Assembly (NCBI GenBank): GCA_029207755.1
Contig: JARCOQ010000025.1
Location: 3,898,820 to 3,962,819, forward strand
Length of the DNA stretch: 64,000 bases
DNA from: Chamaea fasciata
Taxonomy: Eukaryota > Chordata > Aves > Passeriformes > Sylviidae
Reading direction: 5' to 3'
Part shown: in pieces, positions 13,601 to 26,100 of the stretch
Layout: every line of letters starts with the position of its first letter
Position numbering within the stretch: the stretch's first letter is position 1
Program-made: the position numbers and the translations under genes
Notes under the pieces: generated by a model
Seen by the model: only the letters and a program-made list of their open reading frames with translations
The model's database searches: none
Told to the model about the DNA's origin: nothing

Positions 13601-16600
13601 CCTTGCCTGACCCAGCAGTTCCCTCCCTTTTCTCCTTGGGAAGAGAGCACCCACCAAGCTGCTGTCATGCCACTAAATCAGATCAAATAACAGGGCTAAG
13701 CTGGCCCATTTCCACTTTCAGAGGCTCAGAAATCCTGGCAAGCATCTTGGATGTTCCTTGGAAAAAAGCAAGAGAAGGAGAAGATGGGGCTCGGGGCTGG
13801 AGCCAGGCCACCCTCTTGGCTCAGATCCACTGCAGGCACTGCCACAGGCTGGGGAAAACCAACACCAACAGATCCTGCCTGAAGGAGGAAGGGCAGGACA
13901 GAGCCAGTGACTCCAACACTGCTCCCACCTCTGCTCCTCCTCTGGGGCAGAGCTCAGCTCCAGAGTAAACTGCCACCAGGAGCTTTAGGGACAAACAAGA
14001 GCTTAACCCACTAATCTCACAATCTTGTACTGCAGAAAGAGCAGCAAAGCTGTTTTCCAGCTGCACATCATCATCACCACCACCATCCAAAACTGTCACT
14101 CCTCTGCTGGCTTCTCCACAGCCACTCTCACACAGGCCAGGTAGGGAGAAAGGGAGGAAAAATCTGTTTGGTGTCCATCTCCTTCCCGAGGTCTCACAGA
14201 GAGGCAGGTGGATGGGCAGGCACTGGAGCAGGACAGGGACATGTGGACACCCAGGACTGGTGGCAGAGGCAGGCTCAGCCCTGAGGGAATGTGCCCTGTG
14301 CAAAGACCCGCCTGTGGATGGAGGACCATGATGGAGAAGGGGCTGTGGAGACCTGCCCAGCTGATGGGGGACACCCTGCTGCTTGCACCAGCACGGGGAC
14401 AAGGAGAGCAGCTCTGCCAGCACCCCCATGTCAAAGTAAACAGTGGCAGGAGATCCCCAGCAGGAGCCAACACACATCACAAGAGGCTTTGAACCAAAGC
14501 CCAGGTGTCTGGAGTGTGGCTCAGCACAAACATCTGCTCAGCGGCAGCACTGAAGAGGCCTCAGGAAAAGGAGATACCCAACATATGGCTCTGACAGGGA
14601 CTGAAAGTAAACCACCGGCTTGGTGATGGTCACCTACAGCAGTGCCACCCCCAGCCCAGGGCAACAAGGGCTCAACAAAAGCAAAGTTCCTGTGAGTGAC
14701 ATTTCAAAAGGGCTCCAAGAGGACACAGGAGAGGGTAAAGACCAGAGAAGCCAGGGCTCCGTGCACCCCATCCCTGCTTTCCATAGGGAGCCTTTAATGA
14801 CTCCCCATATTCTGGCCGTGGGGGCTCAGGGCAGGACTGCACAGCTGGAGGGGAGTTAAGCCCAGTCTCAGCTCACAAATTCCCACAGCTCTGGGCCAGT
14901 CTGCACTGCCTGCAGTGAGACCCCGGCCCAGGACAAAACTGGAGGTCAGGATGAGAGGGGACACAAGTGTCCCCATTCCCTTCACCCACTTCTGCTCCTG
15001 CTTGCAGGGCAACAGTGTCTTCACTGGACTGTGATTAGGATTTAGTGACAAAGCCAGCTAGAAGTAAACAAGATCAATACTTTCCATGGCACTGCTCCCC
15101 TCCACAGCCCTGGAGTGGTGCCAAACGGGTCCCAAAGCTGGGACAACCTTATGCAAGGCCTGGAATCAGGGATGGAAGTGGTGTCACACGGGCAGAGAGC
15201 ACTGGGGGAGACTGCAGGGCCAGCACTGACACACCTGGGGATGCTGAACTCACCTCTGAGCTCCGTCACTGCCATCCTAAATGCAAACACAAGCCCTGAG
15301 AGCTGGGAGTGACTCAGCAGAGGGGCTGCAGGACCTGAGCTGGGAGGGACTGAGAGCTCACTATCCCTGTGCCTGTTATGCCCTCTCTGATGATCTGGAA
15401 AAACAGGGATTTGGTTTCCCCTAGGAGGTGCTGAGCTGTCACTCCTGCCCCAATTCCTCAGCTGCCAGACCATCTCTACAGCCCAATCCTCCCCAGATGA
15501 GCCTGTGCCCATCCAGAGGGCACCAACAAGCAGCTCAGCTGCTCCTGCAGCCTCAACACCTCCCTCAAGCTCTTCCTCAGCAGCACCTGCAGCAGAAGCC
15601 ATCAGTGAGGAGGAAGAATTACTCCAGCTGTGGATCAGTCAGTGGCAGGGGCACAAAGCTTCCATGCTTGCTGCCAAGTAGCTGAGGCAGTGCTGTCCAT
15701 GCAGGAGGCAGGGAGAACATCTCAGGAGATGAGCCAGCTTGCCATGTTGGGGCAGAGGGGAAAACACCACAGCTAAACCCATCCCACCTGCCAAGGGTGC
15801 ACTGCAGTCTGCCCAGCACCTGGAAGAAGCAGCAGCTCTGGATCCAGACTGGCTGGGAAAAGCAACTGGTCCCAACTGGCAGAAGGGGTCTGGGGAGTTC
15901 AGACAAGGACTGGGAAACTCTGGGGATAAGCTTCTTCCTGCCTCAGCCTAGCTGGTGTTTTCTGAAGCTGGTCAAAGGGGCACACACACACTGGATTCAA
16001 GGCGTTGCTCAGAAGGAAGAGGCAAACAGTGTCAGTGCGATGCCCTCGGGCAGGCTCGGGAGATGCAGGTTAATAATGGGCTCATCCAGTCCCCAGAGCA
16101 TCCAGGGCAGCTGGGAGAAACTGCTTCCTGTGAATCTTTCCCCTTCAGTTCCCCTCCTCCAGGACCTGGAGAGGCCCACATCCTCCCTGCACCTTCCATG
16201 GTGACGATGGAAAGGCACCAAGCCAAAGGCACTGCAGTGTGGCCAAACTGCTCTCACCCTGCCCCGGGGCAGCTGCATTTAATGCCTCTGCACACAAGGG
16301 CCTGGAGTTTGTTGGGTAACCGCTGACTGCTTCATTGTTTGTGTCAACTTCAAACAAAGGGAGCTGCCAAACTGTTCCCTGGAAGTCACTGCTAAGGGAC
16401 AAACCATTCCCTGCCCAAACCACCCTCCTTTTCCCCACTCCCATCTTCCCCTTTTCCAGCCCCTGGACAAGCCCACTGAAGGATGAGAACTTCCCAGAAC
16501 AAGCTTTCCAGAAAATGTCAGGGAAAACTTTCCAGGCCAGTTGTACACTCACCTGTGAGCATGGGAATACCCACAGGTGACACACAGGTGTGTGAGCCCT

Positions 16601-19600
16601 CAGTGGCTGCCTGAGCCATACTGGCTGTTCCCTTGAAAAATACAAGGAGAATTTCCTTTGAACAAGAGACTTCCCACAAGGGTGAGCTGTCCCTTGGGGT
16701 GTGCTGCACAGGGATTACCAAACTGTGCCAGGTCTCTCCTGCTGCAAGGACTTGGGTGCAGCACAGACTGATCCAGGCTCCAGGGATGCTGTGAGTCAGT
16801 GATCCAGCCTGGAAAGCCCTCAGCCCAGCCCTGCCCAGCTCCTCAGGGGCCTCTCTGCAAAGGCAGCTGTAGAGAGGAGGCTCCAAATCAATGACTTAAA
16901 TCCTGTTGCAGAGGGGTTATAAGGGACTGGCCACTGCCAGCTCTTCCCCATGGAAATTAAAGGCAATTATTGATTTGTCTTTTAACTCTGACTGCTACAC
17001 AGACCAGGGAGCAGGTAACCACCACAACAGCTCATGACCTAATGGTTGGCTTTGAATCCCAGGCTCTGCAGACAGAAGGGGGGTTGTCGCTTGGCCAAAT
17101 TCAGCACAACTGCTCTCCTGAAGAGGAGTTTTTCCCTGCAACCCAAGTTTCAGAGACAGCTGGAAACAGGAAGGCCACATCCAGAGAGGAAGCTTCAGTC
17201 AGGGGTGAAAACAGCCCTGGAAGATGGGGAGAAACACAAACCCAGCACAGAGCCTCAGAGGGCCAATGCAGCATGAACTCTGCTGCCACATGCAGGGAGA
17301 GCTAATCCCCGACACCCATCAGGGTACAGGGCTGCAGGATGTCACAGCAGGTACCCACAGGCAGCTCTGAGGATTCACAGCAGCTCCCTTCTTGCCTAGG
17401 TCACTCACTGTGCACAGCTCTGCTCCTACAAATCAATCCAACCCAATAAATCACCCCTGAGCAAGGGGCCTCTGCCAGCACTGAATGCCAAGGATGCTGC
17501 TCAGGCCACAGGAGCAGCCCCTCGAAGGGAACCTGCTCAGATCTGATCTGCTCTTCCCACAGAAGGGAATTCACTCCAGCTGCCATCAGAGCCGCACTTG
17601 GGCCCTTCTCCTTCAGGCTGTGAGGAGCAAGAGCCCCTCCCAGGGATCAGCCCTGAGCACACTGGCTGTGTCAGTGGCAAGCAAGGTGGCTCAGCCCTTC
17701 ACCAGGCCCTCAGCAGAGGCACATCAGTAACTACTTTACAAAGCCTTAGCTTGATAGTGCAAGGCTTTCAATCACTTCAGCCTTTGGATCAGACCTTAAA
17801 AATATTTATTCAACAGGATTTCTGTCACTAATACAGTCTTACAAATTCCTTTTTCCTTCTATTTACAGTGAACTCTAAGAGTCTTTAGACATAGGGATTA
17901 TGACATCCCAGCATTAATGTCAACTCCAAAACACAGCTAGAGCCAGAGAAAGAATAAAAACACCATGGGTGGAAAGGACTTGATCTCCAGCTAAAAGCAA
18001 GTGGCTGACAAGAAATCCAGAAGCAGCAGGGAGAAGTCAGTTTGCTTCCTGAAACTCTCAGTTTGAGAATCACACCTGTACTAGCAGCAAGGGAGGGAAT
18101 CTGTATTTAAACAGTTTATTTTACATTCTCAGCAGGACCTCTTTAAACTTCACTCATTCCTCCTAGAGCAGGAACTATCTGCCAAGGCCAAGCTCTGAGA
18201 GCAAGACCCTCCTCCAAGTCTATAAATCAAGGCTTTGCCTGAGCTCCCTCAGTGCCTAGAAGATCCTATTCCCCTCCAAGCTGTGAGGCTGTTAAGTGCA
18301 TTGAAATGCAAACCCACCCTTAGCACTTCCCCTTCTGTGGGGCTCAGCAAGATTTTGAAACTGAAGTCAATTCATCCAGGGAGCAGAGATACAGCAAGAG
18401 GTCAAAACACAACCCCAGCCTGGCCCAGGCACTCTGAAGGAAGAGCACATCATCCCCTTCTAAATCCCCTTTCCTCGTGCCAGCATTTCACACCTCAAAC
18501 CCCACGGCCAGGAGCGCTTAGAGCAGCGAGTGTCACTTACCAACATGCTCAGAGAGGAACACAACAAAGAACGGGGTGACCAGGTCATTGATGCCCTGCA
18601 CATAGCCGCTGGCTGGGTGGCGAATGGCCCAGATAAACAGGATTCTCTCAAAAATCTAGGGAAGAACCAGGGAAAGCAGGTACCTGCATTAGCCATGCAC
18701 AAAGGGAAGGCAGAAAAGCATAACTGCTAAGCTCAGGGAGTGCAGACCATGCACTGACAGGCTTTGCTGTAGCTGTAAGGTAATGTTAGAAGCGTTAAAG
18801 TTCTAGGAGAGACTCGTGTGTCATCCACAGGTCCCACACACGGGCCAGCCCACTCTTCAGACAGGACAGTCCAGGCTCCTCATCAAAACCTCTGCCTGAA
18901 GAAATGCAGACCCAACTTTTCAAGAGCCAGACAGCTTAATACCCACACGACAGGGCTGCCTCTAGCCCAGCAGCTTCCTTGGCTGAACATCAGGTGGGAA
19001 GATGAGGTATCAGCACAGTCCTTCCAGAAAAACACCACAGATCAGGATACTTCCGAACAGGGCAGCCTCCCTCACAACAACCAACATTCCCAGACTGCCC
19101 CAACCCCCTGGACACACCACATACACACACTGAGCTTGCTTCCAGAGAGGACAGGTGCCCACACCTCCTGGCCACCTCTCGAACCCATCCCTGCCCAGGT
19201 TGCTCCCATAAAAGAGGTTTTGAAGCAAAACAGAACTATTCTGTGTTCTGGTTCAACTATCCTGTTCACCTTCAATTTGTCTCAAAACAAAAACTTCAGG
19301 TTTTTTACCAGCTCTTGGCTGTATCTTGCCAAAGAAGAGATCATCTCATAACCCCCAAGCTCCAAGTTTGATGTCTTTCAGAAACATGGGACAAGACCAG
19401 ACAGTTCCAGGAGGTATTTGCATCAGGAGCTGTCAGGCAGGGAAGTTTCCCCACAAAGTTAACCCCCTAGGAGAAGTGCTGGCCTCACTCCACACACACA
19501 TCCCACGGCAAACGCAGGACAGGAGCTTTCACCCCCCCTTACCTCCTGGACGAGGGGCTGCTGGAAGAGGGGAATGAGTGGGTTGGTCCTTGGAATGTCA

Positions 19601-22600
19601 ATGTGGATCTGGAAAAGAAGGTGGGTTACACACACCAGCTGTGCTTTCCAGGGGCACAGTAACTTGTCACAGGCTAACAGAGGGGAATCCACCACCAGTG
19701 TTCCCCCAGGCAAGAGCTGACAAGCACAGTGAGGGCTACAGATGACAGCTGTACCGAGAAAATCATCTACAGTTATCTGCACTCTGCTCATGTGCAGGCA
19801 GGTAGTTCAGTGCTGAAATTTAGTATTAGATCCATTTAGGAAAAGCTTAAACTAACAAGGACAGAACCATGGTGCCTTTACCCCAGAGAGAAGACTCCTC
19901 CTAGCTCCAGCTAGAGCAAGTCCTGGCATGACCCCACCCATGGGGACAAGCAGTAGCAAGAGAGGAGAGGGCCATACCCAAAGCAGAAAGGCAGGAGGAG
20001 GGTTCCTACCTGTCTGTAGGTGTCCTGGTGGTGCTCCTCGTTCCGGGAGTCGTAGTACTGCTGGATGAAGCCGAAGTACTCCTCCCTTTTCCGCTGCAGG
20101 GTCAGCTTCCTGCGCTCCGAGTTGGCGGGGAGATAGCCCTGCGTTGGGAAACCTCAGCTCAGGGCTGGCCCTCAATCCTCACCAGCCCTTGAAATCCTGC
20201 CAGCTGTGCACCCACAAGCATCAGGCACACAACTCAGGAGCTGGGGAAAGAGCTTTCATGGAATTTGGCCTTCCCAGCCCCTGATCTTGGAGTAATCCAA
20301 CTTCATCAGATTCAGTTCCCCAAAAGGGTGAACCACCCAGTCCCCCACCAGTCTGGGCTTTGAGCTCGAAGAGGATGCAGCAATGGTACTCCCTGATCAA
20401 AATACCCTACAGCTCCCCTGGAAGCTGGGCACTGGGAACACACAAGCAAAGCTGGCTATGGGACACAGGGAGGTGTAGGAACACGTGTCCCTGAGGTGGC
20501 ACAGTCCTCCCAGTACTTACTGACAGCAGTCTCCACGTCACAGGCCGGACCTCTCTGGGCACACCAGGCCAGCTGCACTTTCTCAGCTCATCTGCAAACG
20601 GACAGTGGTGGCAATGGATTAGATCCTAGGCACGTCCAGGCACCACTACACCTAGAAGGAGAGGAAAGGCCAGTCTGCTCCTGCAGGCTCTGGAGACAAT
20701 GAGCCTCCAGGAAGGCTCCCACACTAGCAATGACTGGGGATGTGGGTCTGCTGCAAGGAGAGTAGAGATGATTTCAGCCCAGCTCGGGCACAGAACTGGG
20801 AGCTGCAGGGTCACCAATGTGCCAGGACCTCAGTTCTCATGCAGAGCCCAACAGCCCCCAGTGATCCCAACCATCATGTGCAAGATGGAGAATGGCTAGG
20901 GACAGACAGGGAGGGGCTGGCGGACATCACCATCTGCCAACAGAGCGATTCCTGCAAACACCCATCTGCTACAACGGCAGGCAGTGATTTTTTCCACCCT
21001 GAAGCAGACCCGATGCAGGCAGCAGGCCCCTCTGCCCTCCCCTGCCCACCCTCTTTCTGCCCCACTCACCCAGGTCAGTGTTGTGGCTGGAGAGGAGCTG
21101 CCGGAACTTCTCCAGGCGCGTTTTCTCCCGCACGGTCATGGGGGGAGCCCCGGAGGCGTTTTGGTCAGAGATTCGAGCCACGAGGGGAATGACAGGCCGC
21201 AGGGGGAGGGACTGCTGCTTCTGCAGGGGGCTCCGCACACAGGCCTCCTCTAGCAAGGACCAGATGCTGCACTGAGCTGGGGAAGGAGGTTCCACCTCTC
21301 CAGCCCCACCTCGCTCCCCCAGCCAGTCAGACACTGCAGGTTTCACCCTTCTGTTCCTCGGCGCCACTGAACAGCACTGCTGGCCCGCTCCAATGGATCA
21401 GCAGTTCACAGGCATCTGTTGTGGCTCTTCCACCACTTCCCCCCATTTCTGCCTCTTTTTCTTCCTCCTGCATCCAGACACCTGGCTGCAAGTGGATCAG
21501 ACTTCCCTCCGCATGTGGGTCACAGGAGACAAGGCAGAAGTGACGTTCAGATCTGCTCTGCTCTCCAGATCCAAACCTTAATCAAGCTAATTGCTAGTGC
21601 AGAGAGAAGAGCTGATGGGCTGCCAGTGCCATCTCCTGAGGTACTCTCACTGCACAGGCAGACAAGGCAGAGTGAGCAGGAGCTGCTGCTGCCCAATTCC
21701 CTGCCCAAGCTGTGTCAACACGACCTCACCCAGACCTTTGCTAAGAGCAGCACACCAAACCACCGTGGAAGCAGCAGAGCAAGTCCCAGAAAGAACTTAA
21801 CAGATCTCAAAACTGACTTAGCACCAGATCATGGAATACTCTGGGACAGATATGCCTGTATGCAGGATATTGAGCAGCTGAGGACACAAGCATTAAAGCC
21901 AGGCCTCTGAAAATGGCTCCTTACAGTACAGGATACTAAAAGGAAGAAAAAGCCTCTGTTGTGCCTACAGGCTGTGCCACAGCCTTGTGCCCACAGTGGG
22001 AATGGCAACGAGCAGTTGACTTCAGTGGCCAAGGAGAGAGCAGTGGAGCAGGAGGCTGCTCCTGAAGGTGGCTCTTACCAGAGGTCCTGGAGAGCTGGGC
22101 CTCGCTGCTGGACTTGATGACCTTGCAGTTGGTGGGCAGGTCACCGAGGGCAGCCTGGCACCGCTCGGGCTTCACCCGCAGCTTGCTGTGGTTCTCCAGA
22201 ACCTGCGCTGCCGTGGCCTTGGCCACTTTAGAGTTCAGAGTCTGCAAAGAGGACGAGGAGGAGGAGGAGAAGTCCTCGTCTTCATCATCCCCGATGTCCC
22301 AGGCATCGCTGGTACTGCGGGCAAACTCGTGGAAGCTGGAGGCCTTCTTGCTTTTCATGGGCAGCCCACTGGCCTTGGAGCGGTCCTTGATGAAGCTGGG
22401 AGCCAGAGGAACAGGATCAGAGCCGTGCTGTTGGATGAGCTAGTTTTCTTTCCTTTCCCCACACCCTCACTCCAATCAGCCAATCCCTGTTTCCAGTCTC
22501 CCTGTTCCTCCTCCCAGACCTAAGGGATATGTTAAGTCTCTCTGGGCTGCCCACTGCCAGGAGTGGCTGTCACAGGCTGCTGTGACAGCAGCCTCAGAGG

Positions 22601-23089
22601 CCACAGTGGCAGCACACAGCTGGAGAGGTGCCAGCCTTCCTGGCTCGGAAGGGCAAAGGGAAGACAGGTACAATTCCTCCAGCTCTGCCTCCCCCCACCC
22701 TACACAGAACGGGGAGATTAACACCCAAACCCAGGTCTTGGAACCTGGAGAAAGGCATGTCAGAGGGGCAGAGAGAGCACGTCTCCTTCCATGGACACTC
22801 CCAAAACAGCTGCAGTTGTTCCCAGCAGCCAGACCAGCCTGGGTCTTTCCTCAGGCACAGAAGGAATTTACCCTTAAGCTACAGGAGACAAAGTCCACCA
22901 CCTGAAGCAGGGAACTTTTGCCACTACACAGCAGAGGACGGGGACAAGGAGGCAGTTCAGACCAGGAATTCTGCCTTTTCCTGCTGGGAAGGCTGCTGCA
23001 GCTCTCCAGCCATGTAGCTGCTGGGCAGCTTTACCTCCCTTCCCCTTAATTCCTCCAGCTCCAAAGAGGAGCAGAAGGATCAGACACAA

Positions 23090-23125
<36 letters not shown>

Positions 23126-26100
23126 TCTGTTTCCATTGATGTGGGTGTTACTGTAAGGATTTCTGGCCATAAAGGACACCAGCAGATAAGCTCTCCCTGC
23201 AAGCTTTCCTAGAGCTCAAGGCAGCACCACACCCCACCGCTGTCCTTCTTTGTTGCAATACCACAGTGCCAGGGATGCTGGAGACCCTGGAGACCTCCCC
23301 CTACTGCAGAACTGAGCCCCAAACCATGTGGCCTGCATCTCCAGGAGACAAACACTTACTTTTTGGTGATCCGGGAATCCAGTGGTGGATGCTGTGCTCC
23401 ATAGACAGGCTGAATGCTGCAGGAAGGGGAAAAGAAAAATCCCAAGGTGCTGTAAAAAGAGGTCCTACAAATAATCTCAGCCTAAACTGGGGTCACGCTC
23501 CTTGCCTGCTATCAGGAACCGACTGAAACACCAAAAGCAGTTTCAAAAACCTTCTACCTTACAAGCCTTAGAGCCAACACGCCACATGCAGATGAAGATT
23601 TGTTCTTTGCAGTAGCAAAGAGAAGCCTGGTTTAAACTCTTAGGCCTGGTCCAGCCTGAGCTGGGATTTGAGATCTGCTCTTTCCTGCACCGCCAGCTCA
23701 CTCCACGTGACCACAGGTTTCAGTCTACCTGCTGCAAACACTGATGTTCCTTCCCTTTCCCAGCAAGGGGACTTCCAGTTTGGGGAATTCACCCTCCCAG
23801 GCCCTGGGGGACAGGGAAGGACTCCAGGCAGTGACACTAAGGACACAGTGACATGGAGCCTCATGCTGGCTCTCAGGATCACAGCCAGTGCCACAGAGAA
23901 GGAATGCCTGGTACAGTCAGTGGTTTGACTCGGGTCCAAATCCTGGTTTAATCAACTACTTCCTATGTGGCCTGGCATGAGTCACCACATCTCAGTCCCT
24001 GGTTCCTTGGGACTCATGGGACAAGGGCCACGAGGGCTCCAGGAACTACATGGGGAGCATCACCTCAGAGAGGAGCTACCAAAAACATGCTCACTGCTGT
24101 TTTTACAGACTCTGGAGGTGAGTCAGGGATCCCGAGTTGACACCTGCATTGGAGGAACTACTCACAGCCACTCCACCCTGGAAAACAACCTCTGGAAAAC
24201 AAGTCCTGCAATGCCATGGCAGAGACAAAGGCCCTTTCAGAGCTGGCACACAAGGAACAAGCTTCTCTTGGGTCAATAGAGCTGGCCTGGTTTCTAGGAG
24301 CTGCAGATGGTGCCCAGCAGTAAAACCAGCAGAGCCCAGCCATGGAGAGAGGGATGGCAGCCTGGTGCAGCTGGGAACAAGCTGAGGATGCAGAAGCAAC
24401 AGGTCCAGCTGGCAGGGGAGAGATGCAGAGAGCCAAGGCAGAGGCTGGAAACAACCAGAGCACAGAGAGATCCTGGTGGAGCAGCCCAGCTAGGACTGCA
24501 GTGGCTGTCCCTCGTGGCTGGAAGTCCTCCCTGAGTTTGTACATGGAGGATTAAGCCTAGGACAGAGCGTGATGACTAATGAGCACCTGGAAATCAGGAG
24601 AGCAATTAAGCAGAGGCACCTCCACGAGTGGACATAGCAAAGAGATGAGGAGGAGTAAGAAGAACAAGCCCTCCAGATCAGCATTGTTTCCCAGTGACAT
24701 GTGGCAGCTTCCTGCAGGACAGCAGCCAGCAGAGCCTCTCCCATGCCCAGTACCAAACTCACAGTGTCCCGGGATATCCAGCACAAGGCTCCTCCTCTCT
24801 GTCAGGGACCCACAGGCTGCCCGGGGGGAATTGCTTTGATTCACCTGGCCTGGACTTCACAGGAGCAATGAAGGACGTGTGTTAGAGAGGAGGGGATGTG
24901 GCAGCCAGTGCTGGCGGAGGAAACCCTTTCCTGGGGTTCTGACTCAGTGTTTGCTACAATGGCAGAGGGTCCCAGCTGCACACAGCTCTTTTCAAAGTCT
25001 TACATCCCAGACACTCCCAAACAAAGAATCTCCAGCTGATCTAAGCTGTGCCCCCAGCCTGAGTGGATGAGTCCCCTGTTCTGACCCAGTTTAAACTCCT
25101 TGGGACAGGCATTTCCTGTTACTTGGATGGTCAGTATAGGGTGCAGGGGGTGACCCGTGGTGGGAGCTACAATGGCTGTGCTCCCTGTGGGACACCTCAC
25201 AGGACCATCACAGGCTGTGGGTTATTGACACTGCAGCAGAGCACAGCCATGAAACACCACTGCTCCTCTGGACGCACAACACATTTACCTCCAGCAGGCT
25301 GTTTCTCCCCTTTTAAAGCAGCATTTAAATAACCCCAGCAGACCCTGACTGCCCATCTCTCTAAACCGCAGGGAATAAACAACACATCACAGAGGACAAC
25401 ACACCAGAGCACTCAGCCAACACATCCCTAGAAAATTACCAGGCAGAGAATTCCCAGTGCAAAAATCACAAGACAGCACTGGAAAAACAAAACAGCATCT
25501 GGCAGTTCTAAATCTACACCGAAAATCCACCCGAAATCTACAGGGACCAAAAGCCAATAAACTTTATTAGCAAATAAAAGCTAATCCAGCTAAGTGACCA
25601 AATGCACGAAGTGTCATGGAAAAGGAAGCTAACACAGTATCCAAGTCCCTACAAAGCCTTCCTCTGCCAGATTGTCAGGGGAAAGAAAGAAGAGAGCCAA
25701 GAATCTGTACAGGAGGGTCTCTCAAAGCTCAGATGAAAAGGAAGAAAGGGAGGTTCATGTCCAGTGACCATGGATGCAGCACATCCCACCTCCACGCTCT
25801 GAGTCAGGCTGCCGAGGAACTGTAGGTGACTGTCCCTGGAAACAACCTGCACACAGGAGGGAACAAGGCTCCTGGATGCAGAATGTCTGCCAAGCAGGCA
25901 GTGAGGAGAAGGAGAGAACACTGCCAAAACCTTCCCGATGCGGAGTGTCACAGGCAGGACTGCCTGCCGGCCAGACCGGTTCACCTGGTTTGAGCTTTCC
26001 AAAGCAAAGCTCAGAAATCACCAAATGCACAAGACAGGTGCTGTCCCAGACCACCAGCTGAGAGCGTGGCTGAGACCTTGGGGTAAAACACAGGAGCAGT